This document shows positions 34,685 to 46,940 of a DNA stretch of 64,000 bases, in pieces; the stretch's first letter is position 1, and each line of letters starts with the position of its first letter. This DNA is from Nepenthes gracilis (lineage: Eukaryota > Streptophyta > Magnoliopsida > Caryophyllales > Nepenthaceae). Below the pieces are notes generated by a model. That model searched no databases. It saw nothing but the letters and a program-made list of their open reading frames with translations, and was not told the origin of the DNA. The position numbers were made by a program, and so were the translations under genes. The stretch covers positions 1,984,001 to 2,048,000 of the forward strand of contig BSYO01000031.1 in the NCBI GenBank assembly GCA_033239525.1. Reading direction: 5' to 3'.

Positions 34685-37183
34685 GCATCATAATAAATCA
34701 CAAATCCTCCAAATCCTTTGAAAATCGTTAAAATTGGGGCAGTTGTCAAACGATCCTTCAATTCTTGGAAATTTCTTTTACAATCTCCCGTCTAATCGAA
34801 GTTAACTTCTTTCTGCATCAATCAGGTTAGTGGCATGGCAATTCTAAAAAAGTTCTCCATAAATCTTCGAAATAGCCCACCATTTTCAAAAAGCTCCTGA
34901 CTTCGACCTCTATTGTCGATCAACTCCATTTAATCACTCCTTTAACTTTCTTAAGATCAACTAAAATTTTTCTATTAGAAATGATATGACCCAAAAATAT
35001 AATTTCTCCAAGCCAAAATTTTTACTTTTTAAACTTGGCATACAAACTCTTTTTTTAAAGTGTCTGAAATACAATTCTCAAATGCCTCTTGTGTTCTTCG
35101 TAACTCCTTGAGTATATCAAGATATCAGCGATGAACACCACTATAAACTTATTAAGATAGGGCTGGAGCGCTCGATTTATCAAATTCATAAAAACTGTAA
35201 GGGCGTTGATCAACCTAGAAGGCATAACTAGAAACTCATAATCCTCATACCTCGTTTAAAAAGCCGTATTTGCCACATCTTTCTTCTTAATCCTCAATTG
35301 ATGATAACCTAAACAAAGATTAATTTTTAAAAATAATTGATCCCATTAAAATCGATCAAACAAATTATCAATTCTTAACAATGGATATTTATTCTTTATT
35401 AAGATCTTATTCAACTTTCGGTAATCAATATATAATAGCATAGACCTATCCTTATTCACAAAGAGTACCGGGGCACCCCATAAAGACACACTTAGATGAA
35501 TGAAACCTTTCTCCAACAACTATTGCAATTGTTGTTTCAATTCTTTGAGTTTTAATGGTGCCACTTTGTAAGGGTTTTTTGATATAGGAACCGTTCTAGG
35601 TACGGTCTTAATTTTAAAATCAATCTTCTGGTTCGGTGGTAATCTAGGAAGATCTTCTAAAAAACGTACTCAAATTCGTATACTACTTGTATATCCTTTG
35701 TCGGTTCACTATGACTCCTAATTGTGCTCACATAAACCAAATAGGCATGACATTCACTTTTTTTAAATGGTGAGTATGCAATGCCGAAATCATGTATGGG
35801 GATTATTTATACATTACTCCTTTAAAATAAAAGGGTTCACATCCCAAAATTTTAGAATACACTCTCTTATGAAAACAATCAACACTGATATGATTACTTA
35901 CTAACCAATTCATACCCAATATTATAACAAAATCATGCATATTTAACAAAAGCAAATATACTACTAATTTCAACCTATTGACCTAAATAATACACCTATG
36001 GTATACAATATCTGTAACTAATGACGATCCTGTAGGTGTAGACACTACTAATGTAAAATCCATAATCATTGGGGTGGCATCAAATAATGGACTAATTTAG
36101 GTAACACAAACAAGTGCGTAAACCCCGAATCCAGAAGTATATGAGCTAAAGTTTCAAAGATGATAAGTTCACCTTCTACTATCATGGGCAACGAATCTGC
36201 ATCTTGAGCTATCACCGTAAAAGTTCTTCCCAAAGCATTTGTCTTCCTCGTCGTTTGTCTTGAAGTATGAGAGCAATCCTTGATCATATGGTCAGGCTGA
36301 TCATAATTGAAACATGCTTCTAAAATCCTGTAGCACAACCTCTCACCATGAGATTGGCCACAATGAGGGCACAAGAGTATTGATGATTGAGGGGTCGGTA
36401 TACCCTAAATTTTAGCTCATTTCTTTCCTTTATCTGTTGGTTTTGACCTTTTCTGGTATTCTTTTGACTGCAAACTTTAGCCTCCATAGTTAGCTAATTT
36501 CTTCTAAAAGAACTTTTTCCTTTCTAGCTCTCATTCAAATAAGAGAGCCTAGTCCAACACATTTTCATAAATCTTCAATTTTAATATTACAAATTGTTTT
36601 CGGATGGCATCATTAAAGCCTTTCAAAACTTGCCTTCCTCGCCTCATCATGGACCATATGAGGGGTATAATGGGATAGCTCCATAAATTTGGCGTCATAT
36701 TTCGCCATAGTCCAGTTTCCTTGTCTCAAACGGGCAAATTCATCATCCATTTATTCCCTTGAACTTGTAGGAAAGTACTTGTCCAAGAAAATTTCCATGA
36801 ACATGTCTTATAAAATCTCTTTGTTTTCTAAGCCCATGGCTCTCTTCTTCATCGATCACTAATGGTCAGCTTCCCCCTCCAACTTGTAAGAAGCGAACAT
36901 AACTTTGTCATCCTCTGGACATCGAATCACGGAAAACACTTTCTCGATTCGACAAATTTAAATCTTAGCCTTCGTAGGGTCTGGATCACCCATGAATTTA
37001 GGAACCCTCTCATTTGTGAACTGATCATATGTTGTTATTGTTAGGTGCATCGAGGTTGGCTCTGAGTTATGTGATCCTCAGGCTATCTAATTTCTCTGAA
37101 CTTCACATTGATATTTCGTCCGACCAAAATAAAATAGTATAAATCATATGCAGGATTTAAAAGATGCCACACACCTTATGTTG
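34685..37183 (-). pseudogene. gag, protease and RT of the decayed chromovirus
   Basis: From the right, gag covers about 36400-37060 in several frames. The knuckle region 36066-36374 reads CPHCGQSHGERLC then CFNYDQPDHMIKDC, where the second Cys of the CCHC is Tyr. The same frame continues into the protease site ILLDSGFTHLFV. RT follows at 34700-35640. Its palm motif near 35121-35139 reads [10 protein letters not shown], so one catalytic Asp is Ala. The RT end meets the RNase H segment across the Reina insertion at 34684/28991. Not functional. Confidence 0.78.
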
Positions 37184-37195
37184 CTCTGATACCAA
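37183..37195 (-). other. Primer-binding site, initiator Met tRNA type
   Basis: On the minus strand TTGGTATCAGAGC, the canonical primer site of plant chromoviruses, lies 8 bases inside the LTR edge at 37204. A diverged copy occurs near 25062-25080. Confidence 0.85.
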
Positions 37196-37203
37196 CTCAA
37201 CTA

Positions 37204-38549
37204 TGATATCGGACCTTACGTAAGGAGTTATATCTATCCAATATAAAATCAGAGTATATAATCAATCTGAAATTCAAACCCACTACTGTCCACTCCTGAA
37301 CAGTCAACATCCGTGACTCATTAGACTGTAAATTATATGAACTATATTCATAAGATACCAATTAAACTACTACTCATCCCATAAGTTACAAACTATTAAT
37401 CTGGATAATACAAATCAACTATTGTCCAGAATCAAAATACAACATTAGAATTTTCATAATTTCTAATTCTAAAAACTTTAAATAGATTCTTCCTCAATCT
37501 TAATCATCTTACAAATATCTGAACGTCTCATCTAAAATGGTTAGTAAAATAAAAATAAGAAGTGAGCTAAAGATTTAGCATGACATATAATTTAGTAATT
37601 GATCATACATAATTTGCTTTTAAAATATATCAGAAGGAACAATACATCAAATTTTAGTGCAATGATATAAAATTCCATCAAGTCACACGTGTCCAATTTT
37701 ACAGGTTTCTTATCATATTCTTACTCATTTTTTTATTATCAAATTATACTGAAATATGATTTTCTAAGGGACTAAAGGTCAATAGAGTATCACCGACTAA
37801 ATGAGTGGACAATTAAAACCTGAGTTATATTTATTTTTACACAACTAAAAACCATACGTTATTATTTAATACTCGTAGGTGGGGCCAAACACCGCCTTTA
37901 CCTACAAATGATAGGTTCAAATCTTAATTTACCATTATAATATATTAAGACATATCATAATATATAACTCGCTGAAATATCTATAACCCAATGCATATAC
38001 TAATGAAAATTTTACACTTTTCTTCATATTTTATGATTTTCTCATTATGGAAAAAATGTTCATAATTCCTTAAAATAATTATAGAATTTTTCATATAATT
38101 CTTTTTAATTTATCTTCATGCAGTGTATAAAATTCTGTAGAAATTTACATATGTAATTTTAGAATATAATTGAGCTATATTTTGAGATTTTACAAACATG
38201 GCTGCAGAAAATCAAAGGCATTATGATACTTTAGCAAATTCGGTTTAAGTAACACATATGCAGAACCAATTTTTGGTAGAAATTTAGAACATATAAGTAT
38301 TTATATGAAATTCTAGCACATGTTGGGAATTTTAAAATATGGACTGCTAAATTAGCATGGACTGCCGAATCTATTTTCGACGCTCAAGTGCCGATTAGGC
38401 ATCCCTTAGACACTGTCACTCTATTCATCCCATGCATGAACACGTATCCGGTGCTGATCAGATATCCGTCAATTTAATATAATTTGGTTCAATTTTGACT
38501 TTTGACCCACTTTTGTGTATCATTTTATCTTAATTTTTAATTATATTAG
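37204..38549 (-). repeat. 5' LTR of the decayed chromovirus, internally deleted
   Basis: Homologous to 25082-27100 but about 650 bp shorter. The deletion joint lies near 38335-38365, where ATATGGACTGCTAAATTAGC runs straight into the hairpin-module region. Its right end is near 38531-38549, next to the truncated element at 38550. Confidence 0.7.
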
Positions 38550-38554
38550 TTTAA

Positions 38555-40160
38555 TTAATAAATATTATAATAAATTTTAAACTCAAGCCTTACAATGTTC
38601 TTAAGTTTATATAATACCGAAATCTCTTCAATTGACACGTTGTGACTTCCATAAGTAGTAACATGGGCCAAATAAGCTTGGCATCCATCCTTAATCAAAT
38701 GATTCGCATACAAAGTTGAAATTAATTTACATGATTCCTTCCTAACTCTTCCTTGAAATTTAAAATATTCATATTTAGTAATACATAATACAACAAACTT
38801 ATTAAAGCAATCCGCACTAATATAATAATACGCCAACCAATCTATTCTTAAAAAAGAGGTCAAAATCAAGCATATCAAGTAAAATCAAATCTGCCAGTAA
38901 TTCAAAACCATAGACCTAAATCGAACACTGAAGGTACATAATATGAGTTAACAAAAATTTACTATCCGGGGTAGACACCACTAATACAAATTCTAAAATT
39001 TAGGATGGTGTATACAAATTGTAAATAAACTTAGGGCCCATGAACTAATGTATAGACTTAAAATCAATCAACACATGAGCCATAGAATTAAAGATTTGCA
39101 TATTACTTTTAATCATTGAGGGATTTGCTCTTGTATCCTTTGTCGTCGCCGCAAACATCTTCCTTGAAGTAGAGAGAGTTTTCTTTTGGATGCCTAGGCA
39201 TAAATGGGCAATCCTTCACCATATCGCCAACTTGGTTATAATTAAAGCAAGCTCTAATTTGACGATAACATTACCTCTCATCATAGTGCTTCCCACAATT
39301 GTTGCACAACAATTTCAAATATTAAGGTTTAGTATGAGAAGACTTGACTCCAACTACCTTCCCTTTTTTTTAAGCCTTATATTTAGATTGGGAGCCTTTG
39401 GCCTTAAAGTTTTGATCCTTGCTTGCCTCCTCTTATCAAAAAAAACTTCTCCCTCTCTTACTCTTATTCAATGAGTAGACCCCGATAAAACACTTCACTA
39501 TAAGTTCGTAATCAAAATGATATCAACTACTTTCTGATAGAATCTTATAGCCCTTATAAAAACTTTCAAACTCTTTAGACCTTATCTACTACCACATGTG
39601 GGGCAAAATGGGACAACTCAATGAACTTGGTATCATATTCAACTATCATCCAACTTCCTTGCCTCAAGCGATTAAATTACTCTTTCTTAAATTCCCGAAT
39701 GCTTGAAGAAAAGAATTTTTCCATGAAAGCCTTCAATAATATATCCCATGAAAATTTTCCATTATCTATACCCAAAACTTGCCATGGAGTAGTCCACCAA
39801 ATATCCGCCTCTCCTTCAAATTTGTAAGTTGTAAACTTTACTTGCTTCTCGCAAAGGCAATTGATCGCCTCAAATACCTTCTTCACTTAGCAGATCCAAT
39901 TTTTTGCCTGCATGGGGTCAGATTCCTCCAAAAAACTCTAGGACACATTCATTTATGAAACGGTCAAAGGGCGTCATGCCATGCCTTTGGTCAACTATCT
40001 TCCTTCTTGCAACTAAGTCCTCATTATGTAAGTGGATCATTTTATCTATAATGTTGCTTATTTGATTCATCATCATTAAGTAGTTATTATCTCTGATGGA
40101 ATCCAAACCTCTGTTCCCTGCCCCTCTGTTCCATGTTATATTGGTACCTATCATATAAAA
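38555..40160 (-). pseudogene. gag and protease fragments of the truncated Tekay-like element
   Basis: The gag N-terminus lies at 39918-40154 (HGMTPFDRFINEC) and the capsid part at 39677-39886 (VKFTTYKFEGEADIWWTTPW). The Cys/His region at 39100-39310 is degraded. The protease-to-RT linker lies at 38555-38878 (RIDWLAYYYISADCF, DGCQAYLAHVTTYGSHNVSI), closely similar to 60700-60960 of the large Tekay element. Stops and shifts occur throughout. Confidence 0.75.
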
Positions 40161-40230
40161 TATTTAGATGGTTAATTTCTCAAAATCAAATAAGATACTA
40201 TTTCTTATAATTTTTCTCCAATACCATTCC

Positions 40231-41898
40231 TATCACAACCGAAAACAAAAGTAGGCAGCAAATAATGATAATATTTAAATTCATGAATTACTTCCCATGA
40301 TAAAAAATAAACACAAATAATACACCATCTCATATCGGTTCAGACCTGACAAAAAGCAAATCACTAATAACAATCATGACAACATTTATAGGATTACTTT
40401 ACACTATCTATTCAGACTCTAAAATACTGACAACTTGCTACACAAACCGTAAGGAAAAATGATAATCCAACACCCTGATATCACCACATTGATTTTTGCG
40501 TAAGTCATACATACCACAAATTCAAGATTGAGGCAATTCAAAATGAGTCTCCATCATAATACAACACTGTCGGTAACATATATATCGTTTCTATGAATAA
40601 CCAACATATAATTACAAATCCAAATGCAAAATTAAGTACAGTACAATATAAATAAAATCTTTTCAATATCATTGTTTAAATTTTCTACAAGCAATTTGTA
40701 ACCCTCTAATCTAGAACCAATAACCAAAAAACTAATTACAAGGAAGAGTTACACGTTTTGTTGATAATTTTAGGATAAATATTACTATTTAGACAAATAG
40801 ATAAGTCGTCTATATATTTCTTCTTATTAATGGGGTCAAATATTGCTTTCTCATTGTCAGCCGTTGATAATAAGTTTAATCTTAAAGTATATCTGAATAT
40901 ATTAGGATATATGAATATATTAATTTCTATTAATTCCTTACAATAATTCTTAACAAAAATATCAAATTGGAAAGCTTTATAACAAATGTCAGAAATTTTT
41001 TTATTTTGTCAAAAAAGTACAAAACTTTTATTCTAGGAAAGTATGAAACTTTTCACATTATGAGAAAATATAAAAATCAAAATAAATAACGAAATAGAAT
41101 TTGACTCAAAGTATATGTATAGACTACCACATGTAAGGCATAAATGTAGACATATATGACTCTCATTTTATAAATGTACATGTATACGAACAAAGTATCT
41201 AAAATATTTACTCATTTCATTCAAATCCAACAAAATCCTCAGATATTTTGCAGAATCAAAATAAAATCTCAAAACAATCGGTAAACTATATGCATATACG
41301 TATATTCAAAATAGGGGAAGTAAAAAATGGTATGTATGTACAATAAACTACCAAGCATGAGCAAAACTGGAGAAAATGTGAAATTAATCAAAGATCAGAT
41401 TTAGAAATACTTTCCATAACCATTATATCTAACAGATTTGATGAAATAATACTTCAAAATCACATTCATTCTCTACCTCTCTATTTATCATCTTATATTT
41501 CTCTCTCATTTCTTTTATTTCCCATAAAATGTGTCCAAAAATAGTACCAATAAACAAATTGGTATATGAGTGCCAATTAGGTACATATCATATGCCGCTC
41601 AAACCTTTATGTGTGCACGAGTGCCAAATCAGTCGCAGTTTAAACGTAAGTAATATGCTAAAATTGCACATAAGCGTTGCATGGACACAATTTAAGTGTT
41701 ATATATTCTACCCGAAACATACTTAGAGGCGCTTATTGGTGTACACATTCTACCAAAAATATATATGAACGTATATTAGGTGTGCATTAGGCCTCAAGCC
41801 TGATGCTCATATTCAATTTTTATTATACATTTATTTTTAAATTGATTCAAAATAAATTAATAATATCAAAATTAATTAATTAGAAATCAAACGTTACA
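40231..41898 (-). repeat. 5' LTR of the truncated Tekay-like element
   Basis: The low end TATCACAACCGAAAACAAAAG aligns with TGTCACATCCCTGAACCAAAG at 62330, and the high end AATCAAACGTTACA with GAACCGGGTATTACA at 57801. Length about 1.67 kb. It has diverged from the other copies and has lost the TG at one end. Confidence 0.65.
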
Positions 41899-44119
41899 GG
41901 ATGAATCAAGCACTATGCTCAATTTTTTTCTAATTAATTCACTATTATTTATTTATTAATTAAATTAATTATAGAAGAAGATCATCCTATGTGCATGTAT
42001 GAGTGGAGAGCAGTCGAAATGATGGAGTGATAAAATTTAGGATTTTTATACTACAATTATAATTAGGTTTAAATTTAATTATCTATTTAATTAGTTTTTA
42101 TTTTATTAATTATGTCTATAACACATATTAATAACATAATAACTTTAAATTATTATTCTAAGGCACTAAAACTAATTATTAAATGTTAATGGGATAATTA
42201 TCAAAACACCCATCCAAAAATCTTGCAAATCTGATCCAAGAGGTGTTAGTTTAAATTTAGCTAAATCTCGTCTATATTAGCTCAATAATTACCTTTAATA
42301 ATGATCCCTCCATATAAAAAACATAATAAACCTGAATCAAAATACTTAAATATTACAATCTAAATATATTTTTTTATTTTTATGTCTGATTTGTTGATAA
42401 GAATAATATAAAAATTGAATAAGTATTAGAAAAAATAAGTATTACAAAAAATAAGAAAAAAATATAAATATTAAATTATTTGATTTGCTCGAAAAATAAC
42501 TATCTAAACTAAAAATAAAATTTCAACGTGGCTGCTGGTGCTGGCTAAGCAGTGACTATCAATGGTGGATTGAAATTTTCTTAGTTAAATTATCAACCAA
42601 ACAAAAGAAATATATATTGGGTTATTAATCATTTCCATGCGAGCTCATACCCATTTAACGTGTTATTGGATGGTTCGGACGAGAACACATTGGTACTATA
42701 TTGATACGGAGGATTATGATGTTCGTGCGCGTGATCAGCGTTTGAAGCACGGATTCTAGAAAGAGAGCAATTGAAACATACCCAAGGGGCACTTGAAACA
42801 CTGAATCCAGTGACCTTGCACTTGAGACGCACTTGAGGTGCCAAACATGGTGGGCGCATGCTCGAGGTGCATCTAAGGGCCATCTAAGGCACCGTTTCTA
42901 GTGGAACTCGTACTTGAGGCATGCCTAAAGGGTACACAAGTATAACTCGCAGTATAAAAATGTACTTATGTATTTTAGGGCAAACTACTTGTAATTCTTA
43001 GACCTAGAAAGTGCTGACTATAAGAGAAAAAGAAGAGAAAGAGAAAGAAAAATAAGAAGAAAAAGATTCAAGTATCTGATTGAATTTCGAATCGTATTTC
43101 AATTTCTGCCGACCTTAAGTTCGCTATTCTTAAAGTTAAGAAGAATATTTACTAATTTTATTTATTCTCTTTCGCCTTATATTGTCTACTATTTGGGCTT
43201 ATTTATGACAATGCATTGTGACCTTATATTTGATAATTTGTGTAACTAAACTGATTGTATAGTGAATATATTTTTGATGGATCATCCCGTGATTTTTCTC
43301 CCTAATTTTAAATAGACTTTTTTTACGTAAAATTATGTATGTCTCATTATTTGTAATTATTAATTGATTATCGTGTGTTATTGGTTGATTTTTTATGGTT
43401 TAAATGAGTCAAATTTTAACGATATATTTTCTTTAAAATAAGGGTAAAATGAAATTATTATTCTGTAATTCAAATTATTATTCAAATGATCAATTTTAAT
43501 TATATAAACCGTTTATCGTTTTTATAATTCTATATAAAAAATCTTGTGTAAATACAAATCTAAAAGGACACCATCAAAATTTATCACATAGCTTAATCGA
43601 AAAAAAAAAAAAAAAAAAATTAACAAAAATTTTTTTAAATGAAAGAAAATAAAAAAAAATAATTTTTTAATAAAGAAATTAAACATAAATTATTTACTAT
43701 TTAAGTTATAATTTTTTTTATTAATCATACTAATTTTTTTTATTCATGCCACCAAATTTATTTTTCCATTATATTTAATTGTTTATTCAACACATATATA
43801 TTTTTTTACAATAATTCCAAGGAAATAAACAAAATCTTAATTTTCCTCGTATTATTATGAAGAAGTAGCGTGTACACAAAGGATACATGATGTGCGAAGC
43901 AAAGCATGATTGGCTATGTGAATTTAATTTAATTAATTTAATTTAATTTAATATTTTCAAAAAATATAAATAATTATAGCTTATTTTTTTCTATATATTT
44001 TTTTCAGATTCATCAACCTCACATTTTAAAAAAAAAAAACCTAGAATCAGAGCAAACGCGATTAGCTTTTGGATTCCACTTGCAGCATTTTTCTTTCAAC
44101 TCCTCTGTTCATCTGCCTG
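41899..44119. other. Intergenic DNA upstream of alpha-SNAP
   Basis: Mostly AT-rich. Around 42740-42960 are short GC-rich hairpin modules (GACGCACTTGAGGTGCC, GCTCGAGGTGCATC) like those of the Tekay LTRs, followed by a purine tract at 43020-43070, so an LTR fragment is likely. 43590-43620 is a poly-A run, and 43920-43955 repeats TTTAATTTAA just before the alpha-SNAP leader. The minus frame 42629-42883 looks accidental. Confidence 0.5.
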
Positions 44120-46504
44120 ATGGCGGATCAGACTGCGAGAGGGGAAGAATTTGAGAGAAAAGCCGAGAAGAAGATAAGCGGGTGGGGATTGTTCGGATCT
44201 AAATATGAAGATGCTGCTGAGTTATACGAAAAAGCAGCCAATTCTTATAAACTTGCAAAATCATGTAAATTATTATGTTTCCCATCTTTTCTTCCGCTCC
44301 AATTAAGATTTAGGATTGTAATTGTTGCTCTTCGCAAATTGTGCTTTTATACTATGACATTTATTAGGTGTTTGTCTTTCTAGGGTTGTTCTGATTCGTG
44401 CAATGATTTTAATTGCTGTGAACTTAGTTTTTCAAATTGAAAACTCAGAGATGGATATGATTGCCGATTAGTCGTTGTGATCTCTTTTCTTCTCTATCTG
44501 AAAATTGATGCGTTCATGTCGAACCCAAAAATAATGAAAGAAGAACGCATCGGGATTTAAATGATCTGGAGATGTTGAAGAGGGCATATCCGTTTATCGT
44601 TGAGAGGTTTTTTGGAGATATGGAACAATTCAGGTCTTCTTCCATCTGATTTTGGGAAAATAGAGCTCTTAAACCATCTTTAAACAGATTCTCTCTATAA
44701 TTCGCAATATGATACCCAATATGTAGGAGGTAAGAGAATCGAAAAACTATAAATCTCAGATAAAAAATAGGAGGAAATTCAGATTTTGCTATGGAATGTT
44801 ATTTGATGAAAACTAAATTTGATAGCTGATGAGTATGCATCTAGTGTTCTAACTAAACAAATGAGAGATGCGTGTAACAAACCTTCATCTACTATAAGTT
44901 GCCTTCATTAATATGATACTTTCCTTCAAATTTGCTTTATGATCATTGTTATGTAATGCTTGATTGCTTGCTGACCAGGGGATCAAGCTGCATCAGTTTA
45001 CACCAAATTAGCTGATTGTCATTTGAAGGTATGTGTCTGTGGATTGATTTTGCACTACACTTGAACAAAATGTGATGATAATGCTTAACATATCAGTTGG
45101 ATAGCAAGCATGAGGCCGCAGGTGCTTATGTCGGTGCTGCAAATTGCTATAAGAAGATCTCTGTTAAACGTGAGTGTTGTGTTGAGTAGTTTGAATTATA
45201 TTCTTTTAGCACATAATAACATCATGTAGTGCACAAGCTGATACAAATATCGGCCAATATTGTCAATATTGGCTGATATGTAACGGTACCGGGGCATTTG
45301 ATATTGATATTTTTCGATACCGTACCAATATTGTGCTATGTTTCTATACCAATACCAATATAATTTTCTGATATCAAATTCAGTCCATTATGTAAAGATT
45401 TAATATGTCAGTTATTAAACAACTCATTAGAAACACAAGATAGCCAATCAAAAATATCACAAAATCCCCTGAGATTAAGAGCTTTCTTTTATTAATATTT
45501 AGGGAAAAAACCTTTGCTTATCTTTCTTCCTTCCACGTTTCTTTGGAGGGAAGAATGGGATTGCATGCCTTATTTGGCATGGTGAATTGGTGTTAACACA
45601 TTATCATCATTTAAAATACTGTATATAGTGATCTACGCTCTCATAATGTTCTCAAAGTTGTGGTTTTAACCTGATCTTAGTACCTGATTGAGAGCCACAT
45701 TATTGAGAGACTTATATGTTAAAGTAAATAGTGACGATCCTTCACTATTTTATTTTTTGTTTCCATTAAATTCCTTAACTGATGATCTTATCGTTGTTTC
45801 TTTGGGTACTTTGCAGAGGCCATTTCCTGTTTAAAGAGAGCAGTGAATCTTTTTTCTGATATTGGTAGATTTAACATGGCTGGAAGACATTGCAAGGTAA
45901 TATCGTATCCCCTTTGAAGCAGATTGTTTTTGCTAGATGAACCTAGGGGACATTGTTCTTTCAAATGGGAACAGTAGAAGATGCATATTGTCTTAAGATC
46001 TCGAATCATCTAAAGTATTGACACATACTATTACATTTATACATTACCAACATAAATGAAAATATCAGCATTGATATCAATCGTGGTCATATCTGCATTA
46101 GACATATTAGATAGCACATGTCAAATATATTGAGAATCGTAAGTTGATAGAGCCGTATTGGGCCTATCGGCTAATATTGCCGCGGTATCAGGAAATATTG
46201 ATATTAGAAGATCCGACACCAATACATATTACTCAATTTTTGCATCAATAGTTACCAAGTATCTCGGTATTTTGAATGTATTTGCTTTGGATTTATGAAT
46301 TTGAATGAGAGCACATAGTGCATCTTGCTTTCTTTGCCTTTTTCTCATTTAGGAAATTGGCGAGCTATACGAGCAGGAACAGGATTTTGATCAGTCCGTT
46401 GCATATTTTGAACGAGCTGCGGAGTTTTTCGAAGGTGAAGGAGTCACAACATCTGCAAATCAGTGCAAGCAGAAAGTAGCTCAATTTTCCGCTCAACTAG
46501 GAAG
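44120..46504 (+). CDS. ASNAP: alpha-SNAP (soluble NSF attachment protein), first five exons; 3' half not in window
   Basis: Exons are 44120-44264, 44979-45028, 45097-45169, 45817-45896 and 46353-46504. All borders are GT-AG, phases agree, and 166 codons plus 2 bases result. The protein starts [18 protein letters not shown] and continues with [60 protein letters not shown] and [20 protein letters not shown]: the TPR-like alpha-helical repeats of alpha-SNAP. The family protein is about 290 residues, binds SNARE complexes and recruits NSF through its C-terminus to recycle SNAREs in membrane traffic. The C-terminal half is missing here. After 46504 the intron runs into retrotransposons at 46941. 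Either the gene has a very long intron or it is truncated. The start ATG is the first in frame with the family N-terminus. Confidence 0.93.
45247..45279. repeat. Near-perfect palindrome in alpha-SNAP intron 3
   Basis: The arms ATATCGGCCAATATTG and CAATATTGGCTGATAT surround one central T; they pair with one mismatch. Related CGGTATC/CGATAC and CCAATA words continue to about 45380 and recur in intron 4 (46075-46245), suggesting remnants of one small repeat family. Confidence 0.6.
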
Positions 46505-46940
46505 GTAAGCAACTTGTTGTAATTGCAAAAGCTCTCACAAACGTTAATTTTATTCAAACTACTGTGGGATTTGGAAAACTTCCGTACATTTTTTAGTGGT
46601 TGGTGACAACCAATGTCACTTTCGCTTGCATGATGAGTGATTCATCCATGGATTTCTTATGCCTCTAAAATGAGCTAAAACTATTGTATCTCATGCAGAA
46701 ATAACTTTTGATAATGAATGTTTTGCAGTGCAGAAAACTTTAATACCATTTCTTTGTATAGTTTTCTTGTTTGCCTTTATTTTCACAAATTATCAGCAAT
46801 TCTGCTACCTCACTGCTATTCATGAAATCGTGCTTATCTTATTCAGAAGGTAACGATTGCCAAAGATTGGTTATTGCTGTCTATTATCCTCTTTGTTTCT
46901 CAATGAATTGTTGCCCTGGTATACTTTCTTGGTTAAACAC

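Larger units (their letters stand above)
24955..38549 (-). mobile_element. Decayed Tekay-like chromovirus hosting a complete Reina element
   Basis: Two homologous LTRs (25082-27100 and 37204-38549) bracket an internal region with gag, protease, RT, RNase H and integrase in minus orientation. A perfect initiator-Met-type primer-binding site abuts the right LTR, which is therefore the 5' LTR. The right LTR lacks about 650 bp present in the left one. The internal region is interrupted inside RNase H by the 5.7-kb element at 28992-34679. Beyond the left LTR, 24955-25081 again resembles the primer site and leader (compare 37083-37203), as if a second unit began there. The outer borders are therefore uncertain and no TSD is claimed. 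Confidence 0.75.
38550..41898 (-). mobile_element. 5' part of a Tekay-like element (5' LTR, gag, protease)
   Basis: It has a 5' LTR (40231-41898), gag and part of protease in minus orientation. The element is cut off on its left at about 38550, where the LTR of the neighbouring chromovirus begins. Its missing RT-integrase half might be the pol fragment at 22385-24955, because the two break in nearly the same place of the polyprotein. However, the two pieces overlap slightly in homology, so this is only a possibility. Confidence 0.75.

Noticed and set aside
42629..42883. 84-codon minus frame with several Cys residues
   Set aside because: It overlaps hairpin-module repeat DNA, and the Cys pattern matches no known zinc or secreted-peptide family.
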